64,000 nt of DNA from Methylocapsa sp. S129. Lineage in GTDB: Bacteria; Pseudomonadota; Alphaproteobacteria; Rhizobiales; Beijerinckiaceae. Below, piece by piece: positions 51,505 through 60,341 of the stretch. The notes under the pieces are model-generated. The model saw nothing but the letters and a program-made list of their open reading frames with translations, did no database searches and was not told where the DNA came from. Numbering within the stretch: the first letter of the stretch is position 1; the number at the start of each line of letters is the position of its first letter. The position numbers and the translations under genes were made by a program. Where the stretch lies: contig NZ_LMUI01000048.1 in the NCBI RefSeq assembly GCF_009765995.1, positions 1-64,000 of the forward strand, written 5' to 3'.

Positions 51505-52515
51505 ATGCTGTCGAAATTTGAACGCTACCCGTTGACCTTCGGTCCCAGTCCGATTGAAAAGCTGTCCCGATTGACCGCGCATTTGGGCGGCGATGTCGAG
51601 ATTTTCGCCAAGCGCGAAGACTGCAATTCCGGCCTGGCCTTCGGCGGCAACAAGCTGCGCAAGCTCGAATATATCGTGCCCGACGCCATCGCGGCCAATG
51701 CGGATACGCTGGTCTCCATCGGCGGAGTGCAATCGAACCACACGCGCATGGTGGCGGCGGTCGCGGCGAAGATCGGGATGAAATGCCGGCTGATCCAGGA
51801 GAGCTGGGTTCCGCACGAGGATGCGGTCTACGACCGGGTGGGAAACATCCTGCTCTCCCGCATCATGGGCGCCGAGATCCAGTTGGTGGATGAAGGGTTC
51901 GACATCGGCATCCGCGAGAGTTGGACGGCGGCGCTTGAGGATGTGAAGGCCAAGGGCGGCAAGCCATACGCGATCCCGGCGGGCGCCTCGGTGCACAAGT
52001 TCGGCGGCCTGGGCTATGTCGGGTTCGCAGAGGAGGTGCGGGCGCAGGAAAAAGAGATGGGCGTGAAATTCGACTTCATCATCGTCTGCACCGTCACCGG
52101 CTCGACCCATGCCGGCATGGTGGTGGGCTTTGCCGCCGATGGCCGCGCACGCCATGTCATCGGTATCGACGCCTCGTGCACCCCCATGCAGACCAAGGCG
52201 CAGGTGCTCGACATCGCGCAAAAGACTTCGGCCCTGGTCGGCGGCAGGGACATCACGGCGGACGACATCGTTCTGCTGGAGGATTACGCCTATCCGGTCT
52301 ATGGCGTGCCGTCGAAGGAGACCGTTGCGGCGATACGCATGTCCGCACGGCTGGAAGGGATGATCACCGACCCTGTCTACGAGGGCAAGTCGATGCAGGG
52401 TATGATCGACCTCGTCCAAAAAGGGTTCTTCCCAAGAGGATCGAAGGTGCTCTTCGCCCATCTGGGAGGCGCGCCGGCGCTCAACGGTTACAGCTACACG
52501 TTTCGCAACGGCTGA
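51505..52515 (+). CDS. acdS: 1-aminocyclopropane-1-carboxylate (ACC) deaminase
   Basis: A 336-residue PLP enzyme that splits ACC, the plant ethylene precursor, into ammonia and 2-oxobutanoate. [20 protein letters not shown] is the normal N-terminus; [20 protein letters not shown] holds the PLP Lys (about residue 51), and [20 protein letters not shown] the conserved Ser/Asn/His. [20 protein letters not shown] matches AcdS rather than D-cysteine desulfhydrase, including the Glu and Leu positions late in the protein. A strong AAGGAGGCGGCTGCG precedes ATG 51505. It is divergent from acdR. Confidence 0.92.
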   Translation: MLSKFERYPLTFGPSPIEKLSRLTAHLGGDVEIFAKREDCNSGLAFGGNKLRKLEYIVPDAIAANADTLVSIGGVQSNHTRMVAAVAAKIGMKCRLIQESWVPHEDAVYDRVGNILLSRIMGAEIQLVDEGFDIGIRESWTAALEDVKAKGGKPYAIPAGASVHKFGGLGYVGFAEEVRAQEKEMGVKFDFIIVCTVTGSTHAGMVVGFAADGRARHVIGIDASCTPMQTKAQVLDIAQKTSALVGGRDITADDIVLLEDYAYPVYGVPSKETVAAIRMSARLEGMITDPVYEGKSMQGMIDLVQKGFFPRGSKVLFAHLGGAPALNGYSYTFRNG

Positions 52516-52650
52516 CGCGCCTCAGAACAACCCGCTTTATGCTGGCTCCGCGCGCCGACGGTCGGTTGAGCGCTATAGCGAAAGACCGCTCGCGGTCGAT
52601 TCCGGGCATTCGCGGACGGAGCCGCGCGCTTTCGCGGCTCCTCTTCGCGA

Positions 52651-52860
52651 CTATCCCTCGAAATCGTAATCGTCGAAGTCGTCGGCGCGGCCCGGCGGCA
52701 GGGGCTGCGGATTCAAGGCGATGACGATTGCGCTGGTCGATGGGGCGACCGTCGTCGCGGTGACATCGGCGGGGATCGGATTGGCGTTCGCCGCGATCGT
52801 TCCGGCGGCGATGAAAGCGCAGGCAAGACCGGCCGCGCACAGTTTCAAGAAGATATTCAT
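52651..52860 (-). CDS. Small exported peptide with NPQPLPP motif
   Basis: A 69-residue frame from ATG 52860. MNIFLKLCAAGLACAFIAAG is a signal peptide (cleaved near ANA-NP). The mature peptide of about 40 residues contains ALNPQPLPPG and an acidic tail (DDFDDYDFEG). The LNPQPLPP motif recurs in many unannotated small proteins, as far as I recall, with no known role. AGAGGAGCCTAGC lies just upstream. It is divergent from the ABC transporter operon. Confidence 0.55.
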   Translation of the reverse strand: MNIFLKLCAAGLACAFIAAGTIAANANPIPADVTATTVAPSTSAIVIALNPQPLPPGRADDFDDYDFEG

Positions 52861-53050
52861 GCTAGGCTCCTCTGGCTGAACGGCCCAGGTGGGTCGCTGT
52901 TGGGCGTTACGGTCTGCGCCCACGGCGCCGACGCAGCCCGCGCCCCGCCACGCCCCCTCATTGCGCCGCAGCAAAAGTTCTGATCGAATTCGCCCGGACA
53001 TTCCCTGGGGGGCCGTCTTCGGCCCGTTCTCGCAAGACCGGAGCAAAAGC

Positions 53051-54067
53051 GTGAAACTCTCCTCGAAACTGGCGGCCCTGGCGTTTGCCGGCCTTCTCGC
53101 GTCCGCGGCGTCGGCGGCCGCCGCCAAGCCCCTGTTCGTCTATGTCTCGCCCAATGCGCTGGGCGTCGACGATTTCCTCAAGCTCGGCAAGGCCGGCACG
53201 GATCGGGTCGCCCAGGCGCTCGGCGCCGACGCCAAGACCTATGAGAGCACCGATCCGACGACGCAGCGGCAGAATCTCGAAGCCGCCGCCAAGGCGGGCG
53301 CCGCGGTGGTGATCGCGATCGGTTTCGAATTCAACGACATGCTGCCCGACGTCGCCGCCGCCTATCCCAATGTGAAATTCCTGCAGATCGATTCCTGCCC
53401 GTTCGGCAAGATGAAGCCCAACATCTATTGCTCGGTGTTCCGCGAATATGAGGCGAGCTTCCTCACCGGCGCCGAGGCCGCGCTGACCACCAAGACAGGC
53501 AAGGTCGGCGCGATCAGCGCGCTCGATATCCCGTTCCTGCATCGCTACACCGACGCCTTCATTCAAGGCGCCAAACAGGCCAAGCCCGACGTCAAGATTT
53601 CCCCGACGCTGTGGGTCGGCGGCAATAGCCCGTTCCAGGATCCCGCGCGCGGCCAGGAGCGCGCCGCCGCGATGCTCGCCGACGGCGCCGACCGCATTCT
53701 GGCGGCGGGGGCCGGCTCGAACGGCGGCATCTTCAAGGCGGTGGAAGACGCGCCCGGCGCGGCCTCTTTCGGCGTCGACGTCAATCAATGCCCGCAGTCG
53801 CCAGGCTTCGTGATGGACAATGTCGAAAAGAAAACCGACATCGCCGTCGAACTCGCGGTCAAAGGCATTGTCGCGGGCACGCAGCCGCCGATCGCCGCGC
53901 TTGGCTTGAAGGAAGGCGGCATGGCGCTGACCGGCCTTGGCGACGCCGTGAAGGATTCCAAATGCACGATCGCCGATTTCCCCGAGGCGATCGCCAAGGT
54001 GAAAGCCCTGCGCGACCAGATCGTCAGCGGCGCGCTCGTGATCGCTGATCCGATGGCGGCGAAATAA
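53051..54067 (+). CDS. BMP-family ABC transporter substrate-binding protein
   Basis: A 338-residue periplasmic binding protein of the BMP/Med/PnrA type. KLSSKLAALAFAGLLASAAS is the signal peptide, cleaved near AAA-KP. GVDDFLKLGKAGTDRVAQAL, FEFNDMLPDVAAAYPNVKFL, IYCSVFREYEASFLTGAEAA and GAGSNGGIFKAVEDAPGAAS are the family strands. PnrA/BmpA-type proteins bind purine nucleosides. Start GTG 53051 is preferred (CGGAGCAAAAGC before it). It is the first gene of the importer operon and is followed by a strong palindrome. Confidence 0.88.
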   Translation: MKLSSKLAALAFAGLLASAASAAAAKPLFVYVSPNALGVDDFLKLGKAGTDRVAQALGADAKTYESTDPTTQRQNLEAAAKAGAAVVIAIGFEFNDMLPDVAAAYPNVKFLQIDSCPFGKMKPNIYCSVFREYEASFLTGAEAALTTKTGKVGAISALDIPFLHRYTDAFIQGAKQAKPDVKISPTLWVGGNSPFQDPARGQERAAAMLADGADRILAAGAGSNGGIFKAVEDAPGAASFGVDVNQCPQSPGFVMDNVEKKTDIAVELAVKGIVAGTQPPIAALGLKEGGMALTGLGDAVKDSKCTIADFPEAIAKVKALRDQIVSGALVIADPMAAK

Positions 54068-54081
54068 GCGCGGCCGAGGTC

Positions 54082-54216
54082 GCGCCGCCCCTCATCCGAC
54101 CTTCGCTAACGCGAAGGCCACCTTCTCCCGCTTCGCGAGAGAAGGAAGACGCGCACCCCTTCTCTCGCGAAGCGGGAGAAGGTGCCCGGCGGAGCCGGGC
54201 GGATGAGGGGCGGCGC
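54082..54216. repeat. Large palindromic repeat between binding-protein and ATPase genes
   Basis: Outer arms 54082-54098 and 54200-54216 (GCGCCGCCCCTCATCCG and its complement) enclose perfect 25-base arms at 54121-54145 and 54158-54182 (CCTTCTCCCGCTTCGCGAGA...). It belongs to a widespread type of alphaproteobacterial intergenic palindrome. In this position it may also stabilise or attenuate the operon transcript after the binding-protein gene. Confidence 0.75.
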
Positions 54217-54265
54217 AAGCCTTGCAGGTCGTTGACAAGCTCTCATCGGTGAAACACGCTCCCTC

Positions 54266-55822
54266 ATGCCCAACGACGGATCCCTCCCAACCGCTTCGCC
54301 CCCCGCCGCCCCCGAGCTCTCAGCGACCGGCATCGTCAAGCGCTACGGCGCCTTGCTCGCCAACGATCATATCGATCTCTCCGTCGCGCGCGGCGAGATT
54401 CATGCCGTCATGGGCGAGAACGGCGCCGGCAAATCCACCCTGATGAGCATTCTCTACGGGCTGCAACAGCCCGACGAAGGTCGGGTGCTGCTGCGCGGCG
54501 AGGAAGTGCATTTCCGCTCGGCGCTCGACGCGATCGGCAAGGGCATGGGCATGGTCCACCAGGCGTTCAAACTGTTCCATTCGCTGAGCGTCTGGGAGAA
54601 TATCGTCTATGGCGCGGAGCCGCGCCGCGGCGTGTTCATCGATCGGGCAGCCGCGCGGCGCGCCGTCGCCGATCTCGCGGCCCGCCATCGCCTCGCCGTC
54701 GATCCCGACGCGATCGTATCGAAACTTTCCGTCGGCGTGCGCCAGCGCGTGGAAATCCTGAAAGCGCTCTACCGCGATGCGCGCATCCTCATTCTCGACG
54801 AGCCGACCGCCGTGCTGACGCCGCAGGAGCGCGACAGCCTGTTCGCGGTGATGCGCCATCTCGCCGCCGAAGGACGCACCATCCTGTTCGTCACGCATAA
54901 GCTGCATGAGGTGATGGCGATCACCGATCGCGTCACCGTGCTGCGCGATGGCCGCGTGGTCGAGCGGATGACCACGGCCGAGACCAATCCGCGCGAGATC
55001 GTGCGCGCGATGACCGGGCGCAGCGTCAGCCTGACGGTCGAGAAGGGGCTCTCGCATCCCGGCGCGACGCTGCTGGAGGCGATCGACCTCACCATCGCCG
55101 CGCCGGGCGGCAAGCCGCTCGTCGACAAGATCGCGCTGAAGGTGCGCGGTGGCGAGATCGTCGGGCTCGCCGGCGTCGCGGGCAACGGTCAGAGCGAACT
55201 TGTCGAGGCGCTGGTCGGCCTCCGGCGCCTCGATGGCGGCAAGGTGCTGGTTGGCGGAATCGACGTGACGGATTCCGATGTCGCGGCGCGGCGCGCGGCG
55301 GGAATCGCCTATATTCCCGAGGATCGCGCCAGCGTCGGGTCGGCGCTCGCCGCCAGCGCCGCCGACAATCTCGCGATGGGTTTTCACCGCACGCCGCCGC
55401 TCGCGCGCGGCGGCCTGATCGACGCGGCGGCTGTGGCGAGGCGGGCGCGCGCGCTGATCGCCAAATTCGGCGTCAAGATCGCAAGCGAGAGCGCGCCGGT
55501 TGGATCGCTGTCGGGCGGCAATTTGCAGAAGGTTGTCGTCGCGCGCGAATTGTCGCATGCGGCGCCCGCTTTGATCGCCGAACAGCCGACGCGCGGCGTC
55601 GATGTCGGCGCCATTGAATTCATCCATGGCCAGCTCGTCGCCGAGCGCGCCGCCGGGCGCGCCGTGCTGCTCGTTTCGTCCGAGCTCAGCGAAATTCTCG
55701 CGCTCAGCGATCGCATCCTGGTGATGTATGAGGGGCGCGTCCTCGCCGATGTGCCGCAAGACAAGGCCAATGAGGAAACGCTCGGCCTGCTGATGGCCGG
55801 ACGCGCGCCGGAGGCCGCGTGA
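54266..55822 (+). CDS. ABC transporter ATP-binding protein (double NBD, RbsA-type)
   Basis: A 518-residue protein with two nucleotide-binding domains. The first has Walker A in GENGAGKSTLMSILYGLQQP (about residue 50), Q-loop HQAFKLF, and Walker B in LILDEPTAVLTP. The second has a weaker P-loop, GVAGNGQSELVEALVGL, a signature SGGNLQKVVVARELSH and PTRGVDVGAIEF. This is the sugar/nucleoside (RbsA/NupA) type, which energises the two permeases encoded next. Its stop overlaps the first permease start by four bases. Confidence 0.92.
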   Translation: MPNDGSLPTASPPAAPELSATGIVKRYGALLANDHIDLSVARGEIHAVMGENGAGKSTLMSILYGLQQPDEGRVLLRGEEVHFRSALDAIGKGMGMVHQAFKLFHSLSVWENIVYGAEPRRGVFIDRAAARRAVADLAARHRLAVDPDAIVSKLSVGVRQRVEILKALYRDARILILDEPTAVLTPQERDSLFAVMRHLAAEGRTILFVTHKLHEVMAITDRVTVLRDGRVVERMTTAETNPREIVRAMTGRSVSLTVEKGLSHPGATLLEAIDLTIAAPGGKPLVDKIALKVRGGEIVGLAGVAGNGQSELVEALVGLRRLDGGKVLVGGIDVTDSDVAARRAAGIAYIPEDRASVGSALAASAADNLAMGFHRTPPLARGGLIDAAAVARRARALIAKFGVKIASESAPVGSLSGGNLQKVVVARELSHAAPALIAEQPTRGVDVGAIEFIHGQLVAERAAGRAVLLVSSELSEILALSDRILVMYEGRVLADVPQDKANEETLGLLMAGRAPEAA

Positions 55823-56856
55823 GCGCAGCCCCGCAGCCGGATGCGCGCGCCCTATCGCGCTGGCGCCCGCCATCGGCGGCGATCGCCATTCTGTTCGCCG
55901 CGCTCGTCGGCGGCGCGCTGGTCCTCGCTTCCGGCGTCAATCCGGCCGAAGCCTATGCCCAGATTTTCATGGGCGCTTTCGCTCTCGACAATTGGCCCAA
56001 TACGCTGAATTGGGCGACGCCGCTGGTCGGCATGACGCTGGTCGCGGCGATCCCGCTGCGCGGCGGCATGATCAACCTTGGCGGCGACGGGCAGTTGATC
56101 ATCGGCGCGCTGGTCGCGGCGATCGTCGCGATCTATTTGCCAGGCCCCGGCCCGCTGGTGGCGATCGCCGCGCTGATCGCCGCCGCCGTCGCCGCCGGGC
56201 TCTATGCGGCGCTCGCCGCCTGGGGCGAGACGCGCCATGGCGTGCCCATGCTGATATCGAGCCTGCTGCTGAGCTATCCCGCGGTCGGCGTCGCCTCCTA
56301 TATCGTGCGCTTCCCCCTGCGCGACACGACGACCGGCCTGCCGCAGACCGCGCTCGTTCCCGAAGGCGCGCGTCTGATGGCGCTGAACGGCGTGCTGAAT
56401 GTCGGCCTCATCCTCATCGCGGCGATCGCAGCGCTCGTCCTGTTCGTCGACCGGCGCACGGTCGTCGGCTACGAGCTGCACATGCGCGGGATCAATTTGC
56501 GCTTTGCCGGCTATGGCGGCGTGCGTCTCGACCGGCAGGCGATGCGAATCATGTTCGTCAGCGGCGCCATCGCCGGGCTCGTCGGCGCCATCATCGTGCT
56601 CGGCTCGCAATTCCGTTTCATCGACGACGTGTTGCTCACGCCCTCCTACACCTGGTCGGGACTGATGGCGGCGCTGCTCGCCAATGGCGAGCCGGCCGGC
56701 GCGATCCTCGCCGGCCTGTTCTTCGCCGCTTTGCAGACCGGCGGCTTCGCCATGCAGCGCGAGACCTCGGTGCCGCGCGTGCTGACGATGGTGCTGCAAT
56801 CGATCGTCATCCTGTTTCTGGCGGTTCGCCACGGCGCCGGGAAGAGCCGGGAATGA
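55819..56856 (+). CDS. ABC transporter permease (BMP/nucleoside type), subunit 1
   Basis: A 345-residue BPD_transp_2 permease with about ten helices. LNWATPLVGMTLVAAIPLRG, then GMINLGGDGQLIIGALVAAI, is the family's EAA-like cytoplasmic region, and AGYGGVRLDRQAMRIMFVSG a further conserved loop. RFVSGAIAG/LVGAIIVLGSQFRFID is followed by YTWSGLMAALLANGEPAGA. It overlaps both neighbours by a few bases, so the three are translated together. Confidence 0.9.
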   Translation: MSAAPQPDARALSRWRPPSAAIAILFAALVGGALVLASGVNPAEAYAQIFMGAFALDNWPNTLNWATPLVGMTLVAAIPLRGGMINLGGDGQLIIGALVAAIVAIYLPGPGPLVAIAALIAAAVAAGLYAALAAWGETRHGVPMLISSLLLSYPAVGVASYIVRFPLRDTTTGLPQTALVPEGARLMALNGVLNVGLILIAAIAALVLFVDRRTVVGYELHMRGINLRFAGYGGVRLDRQAMRIMFVSGAIAGLVGAIIVLGSQFRFIDDVLLTPSYTWSGLMAALLANGEPAGAILAGLFFAALQTGGFAMQRETSVPRVLTMVLQSIVILFLAVRHGAGKSRE

Positions 56857-57812
56857 GCGGCCTCATCACGCCTTTCCTCATGCAATCGGCAGTCCAGGCG
56901 ATCACGCCGATCCTGCTGGCTTCGCTGGCCGGCGTGCTATGCGGACGCGTCGGCGTTTTCAATATGGCGCTCGAAGGGCAGATGCTGATCGGCGCTTTCG
57001 CGGGCGTCGTCGGCAGCTATGTCACGCATAGCGCGGCTGGCGGCGTCGCGGCGGCGATGCTCGCCGCGGTCGTTTTCTCGCTGATCCTCGCCTATGGCGC
57101 GACGATCTTTCGCGGCGATTCGGTGGTGATCTGCATCGGCATGAATTTGCTCGCCTCCGGCCTCACCGCCTATCTCCTGCGCGTGATGTTCGGGGTCAGC
57201 GGCACATTCAGCGACCCGGCGATCGTCAGTCTCGCCAAGATCCGCATCACGGCGATCCAGGACATTCCGATCGTCGGCTGGGGCTTCGCACGGCAGACGC
57301 CGCTCACCTGGGCGGCCTGGGCGCTGGTCGCGATCGTCAGCGTCGTTCTGTTCAAGACGCCGCTCGGCCTGCGCCTGCGCGGCGTCGGCGAGCAGCCCGA
57401 CGCCGCCGAGACTTTGGGAATCGACGTACGCGCCTATCGCGTCGTGACCGTTCTTGTCGCTGGCGCGCTCGCCGGGCTTGCCGGCGCGCAGCTTTCGCTC
57501 GGCGCGGTCAGCGTCTTCGCCGAAGACATGACCGCCGGGCGCGGCTGGATCGCGGTGGTGGCGGTGATGCTCGGGCGCCGCAACCCGCTCTACGCGGCGG
57601 CCGCCTGCGTGCTGTTCGGCTTCGCCGACGCTTTCAGCGTCAAGCTGCAAAGCCAGGGATTGCCCAATCAATTGACCGACATCTCGCCCTATGTGGTGAC
57701 GCTCGCCGCGCTCGTGCTCAGCCATCGCCGACGCACGCGCGCGCTTGTCTCGCCCGAAGTCGCAGCGGCGACGCCGGGCGGCATGGCCGAGCCGCAGGCG
57801 GATGCGCGATGA
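56853..57812 (+). CDS. ABC transporter permease (BMP/nucleoside type), subunit 2
   Basis: A 319-residue BPD_transp_2 permease from ATG 56853 (ATGA overlap with the first permease stop). LLASLAGVLCGRVGVFNMAL then EGQMLIGAFAGVVGSYVTHS is the conserved segment, and GVGEQPDAAETLGIDVRAYR the cytoplasmic loop, ending VFAEDMTAGRGWIAVVAVML. The longer upstream frame is the shadow of subunit 1. Together with the other genes it makes a complete BMP-type importer. Confidence 0.9.
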   Translation: MSGLITPFLMQSAVQAITPILLASLAGVLCGRVGVFNMALEGQMLIGAFAGVVGSYVTHSAAGGVAAAMLAAVVFSLILAYGATIFRGDSVVICIGMNLLASGLTAYLLRVMFGVSGTFSDPAIVSLAKIRITAIQDIPIVGWGFARQTPLTWAAWALVAIVSVVLFKTPLGLRLRGVGEQPDAAETLGIDVRAYRVVTVLVAGALAGLAGAQLSLGAVSVFAEDMTAGRGWIAVVAVMLGRRNPLYAAAACVLFGFADAFSVKLQSQGLPNQLTDISPYVVTLAALVLSHRRRTRALVSPEVAAATPGGMAEPQADAR

Positions 57813-58139
57813 TGGTTTTGCGCACTCCGTTTGGAGAGCGGCGCGGTGCCATCGCCGTGCTCGCGGTAAAGGGCAAGCCGCTTCGCGGTCGCTTCGCGAC
57901 CCGTGACCGCTCTGCGCGACGATGGCCTTTTGCTCACCATGTCCTTTTGGTGAGCGAAGCGGCCCGCAGGCCGCTCTCGCGCACCAAAAGGACATGGATG
58001 CCATTTGCCGCGCCGACGCGACGCAGTCACCCGAAGGGCCGAAACGAAGTGGAGGAGCGGCGCAGCCGCTTGACGGCGGCTCGGCGGCGTGGCGGGAGAT
58101 AAGCCGCCGGAGCCCCTCGTAGAGTCAGGACAGCCCCCC
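57813..58139. other. Intergenic region with inverted repeat
   Basis: About 330 bases without a gene. At 57938-57996 CATGTCCTTTTGGTG and CACCAAAAGGACATG form 15-base arms around GCGGCCCGCAGGCCGC. A 97-codon plus-strand frame here is repeat DNA. The end holds the ribosome site of the nucleoside hydrolase. Confidence 0.6.
57938..57996. repeat. Inverted repeat with 15-base arms
   Basis: CATGTCCTTTTGGTG (57938-57952) pairs exactly with CACCAAAAGGACATG (57982-57996). The intervening sequence forms a second hairpin, GCGGCC-CGCA-GGCCGC. It separates the ABC genes from the nucleoside hydrolase. Confidence 0.75.
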
Positions 58140-59099
58140 ATGACCCAACCCTGCCGCATGATCCTCGACGTCGACACCGGCATCGACGACGCCATGGCCA
58201 TTCTCTATGCGCTCAACCGGCCGGGCATTCGCCTCGAAGCGCTGACGACAACTTTTGGCAACACCGACGTCGACACGGCGACCGGCAACACGCTGCGGAT
58301 TCTCGAACTCGCCGGGCGCGCCGACATTCCCGTCGCGCGCGGCTCCGGGCGCGCGCTGCTGCGCCCGTTCGTCAAGGGCGCCGATCATGTGCATGGCGCC
58401 AATGGCCTTGGCGACGTGATCCTGCCGGCGCCCAAAGCGCGCCCGGTCGCCGAACACGCGTCCGATCTCATCATCCGCATGGCGCGCGAGAATCCGGGCG
58501 CCATCACGCTCTGCCCTGTCGGTCCGATCACCAATGTCGCGATCGCGCTCGCCAAGGCGCCCGATATCGCCACGCTGCTCAAGGAGATCGTCATCATGGG
58601 CAGCACGATTTTTCATCCCGGCATCCAGGGCATTCCCTCGCCGATGGCTGACGCCAATTTCTGGAACGACCCGGAAGCGGCCCAGATCGTGCTGCGCTCG
58701 GGCGCGAAAATCGTGCTCGTCGGCATGGATGTGACGATGGGCGTGCGGCTCACCGCCGTGATGCGCGAGGAGATTGCGCGCGAGGGCGGGCGCGTCGGCG
58801 CGACGATGATGAAAATCGCCCAGTTCTATGTCGATTCCTACGCGGCTATGTATCCCGGCATTGACGGCTGCGGCCTGCACGATCCGCTCGCGGTGGCGAT
58901 CGCGGAGGACCCGTCGCTCGCTGCGACCGAGCGCATGTGCGTAGACATCGAGCTTGCCGGCGCGCTGACGCGCGGCCAGACCGTCGCCGACCGCCGGCGC
59001 ACGGCGGCCGACCGGCGTAATGCGGATGTGTGCATGCAGGCCGACGGCGAGCGCTTCTCCCGCCGTTTCGTCGACGCGCTCAAGAGTTTCTCGGCTTAG
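58140..59099 (+). CDS. Nucleoside hydrolase (IunH/inosine-uridine type)
   Basis: A 319-residue enzyme that cleaves the N-glycosidic bond of nucleosides to base and ribose. [20 protein letters not shown] is the DxDxxxDD Ca-binding motif; [17 protein letters not shown] is the second loop; [20 protein letters not shown] and GGMGST-type ([12 protein letters not shown]) strands follow; [18 protein letters not shown] supplies the catalytic His/Asp. ATG 58140 is preferred to a frame starting at 58089. Its place after a nucleoside-type ABC importer suggests uptake and cleavage as a unit. Confidence 0.92.
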   Translation: MTQPCRMILDVDTGIDDAMAILYALNRPGIRLEALTTTFGNTDVDTATGNTLRILELAGRADIPVARGSGRALLRPFVKGADHVHGANGLGDVILPAPKARPVAEHASDLIIRMARENPGAITLCPVGPITNVAIALAKAPDIATLLKEIVIMGSTIFHPGIQGIPSPMADANFWNDPEAAQIVLRSGAKIVLVGMDVTMGVRLTAVMREEIAREGGRVGATMMKIAQFYVDSYAAMYPGIDGCGLHDPLAVAIAEDPSLAATERMCVDIELAGALTRGQTVADRRRTAADRRNADVCMQADGERFSRRFVDALKSFSA

Positions 59100-59496
59100 A
59101 AACGGAGACCGCCCTGCCGCCAATCCTCAGCCGCTCGAAATTCCCGTGCGAGCTTTTCGGTCGCCCGCGCCAGAAAGCCCGCGTCGACGCCCTCCACCGC
59201 CGCGATCTCTTCGAGCTTGTCCAGCGCTTCCTGGGTTTCAACCTGCACCAGGAGGTAGAGTTGTCGTTGCTGGCCGGCCGGACCACCGCCGCAACGGGAT
59301 AGGCCGCGATGGCCTGAAGTTGGGCCAGCACGGTCAGGGGATCGCCCGGCGAGTGCTCGGTGTCGAACAGCAGCCAGTCAAAGCCGGATCTGGCTAATGC
59401 TTCGGCCGCGTAGGCGCCGGGGAGGGGGCGCCACAGTCCGATCTGCTGGCGGCCCTCGGCGAGCGCGCGTTTGAAGAGATTGGCAGGGAGGTCCAT
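59096..59496 (-). pseudogene. hpaI: HpcH/HpaI-type aldolase, internally deleted
   Basis: The N-terminal 70 residues are good HpaI ([44 protein letters not shown]). At about 59255-59268 the similarity jumps, in another frame, to [26 protein letters not shown] from the middle of the family, and then directly to the C-terminal [17 protein letters not shown]. Two internal segments and the metal site are lost, so no aldolase is made. An intact gene would be about 255 residues. It lies next to a hydratase of the same pathway, and its end overlaps the nucleoside hydrolase stop. Confidence 0.85.
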
Positions 59497-59503
59497 GATA
59501 ACC

Positions 59504-60286
59504 TCAAAGAAATGAGACGCCGATGGCGCCGAGTGGACCATAATCCGCGTGGATGACATCGCGGGCTGCGATATCGACAGGCCGGGTGAAGGAGCCCGCC
59601 AGAACGATCTGGCCTTTCGTCAACTTGGCGCCGACGGCGTGGAGTTTATTGACGAGCCAGGCAATGCCGGCGGCCGGATGGCCCATAATAGCCGCCGAAA
59701 CGCCGGATTCCTCGATGATCCCGTTTTTCGAAAGGGTCGCGCCGACCCAGCGGATGTCGACGTCCATCGGCCGGATCGAACGCCCGCCGACCACAATGGC
59801 GCCAAAGGCGGCGTTGTCGGCGATCGTGTCGGTAATCGCACGCGGAACCTCAGTTCGGTAATCGATGATCTCAAGCGCGGGCACGACCAATTCTGTCGCG
59901 CGCATCACGTCATAAATGCGCTTTCCAGGACCCTCCAGATCCTCGCCCATGATGAAGGCGAGTTCGACCTCAAGCCGCGGCTTCAGAAAGCTTGCGGCCG
60001 GGATTTGCGCGCCGTCATTGTAGATGGCGTTGTCGAATATGCGGCCGTAATCCGGCTCGGTCATTTTGGAGGCCATCTGCATGGCGCGGGACGTGAGCCC
60101 GATCTTGTGGCCCGCCACGCCGACGCCAGCGGCGATTTTCGCCTCCGCCCAGAGATCCTGGATTCGATAAGCGTCTGCGATCTCGATGTTCGGAAAGGTT
60201 TTGCTGAGTTGCGGGATGGCCTTGCGCTCGCGCTCGGCTCGCACGAGTTGTTCGGCGCCGCGGCGTCGCGCTTCTTCAGTCAGCAT
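59504..60286 (-). CDS. 2-oxo-hept-3-ene-1,7-dioate / 2-keto-4-pentenoate hydratase
   Basis: A 260-residue HpaH/MhpD-family enzyme. [20 protein letters not shown] then [20 protein letters not shown] is the family start; [20 protein letters not shown] supplies the metal Glu residues; [17 protein letters not shown] and [20 protein letters not shown] the later conserved parts. It adds water to a 2-oxo-alkenoate in meta-cleavage pathways; the next step would be an HpaI aldolase, here a relic. It probably shares an operon with the dioxygenase 55 bases upstream. Confidence 0.9.
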   Translation of the reverse strand: MLTEEARRRGAEQLVRAERERKAIPQLSKTFPNIEIADAYRIQDLWAEAKIAAGVGVAGHKIGLTSRAMQMASKMTEPDYGRIFDNAIYNDGAQIPAASFLKPRLEVELAFIMGEDLEGPGKRIYDVMRATELVVPALEIIDYRTEVPRAITDTIADNAAFGAIVVGGRSIRPMDVDIRWVGATLSKNGIIEESGVSAAIMGHPAAGIAWLVNKLHAVGAKLTKGQIVLAGSFTRPVDIAARDVIHADYGPLGAIGVSFL

Positions 60287-60341
60287 CGAAATCTCCGAAA
60301 GGATTCGCTAGATGCATGAAAAATAAAAGGGAGCTGTCGGG

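Noticed and set aside
54320-55873. 517-codon minus-strand frame
   Set aside because: Antisense shadow of the ABC ATPase gene, whose motifs are complete on the plus strand.
57809-58102. 97-codon plus-strand frame after the second permease
   Set aside because: Made of inverted-repeat DNA, very basic, without a ribosome site.
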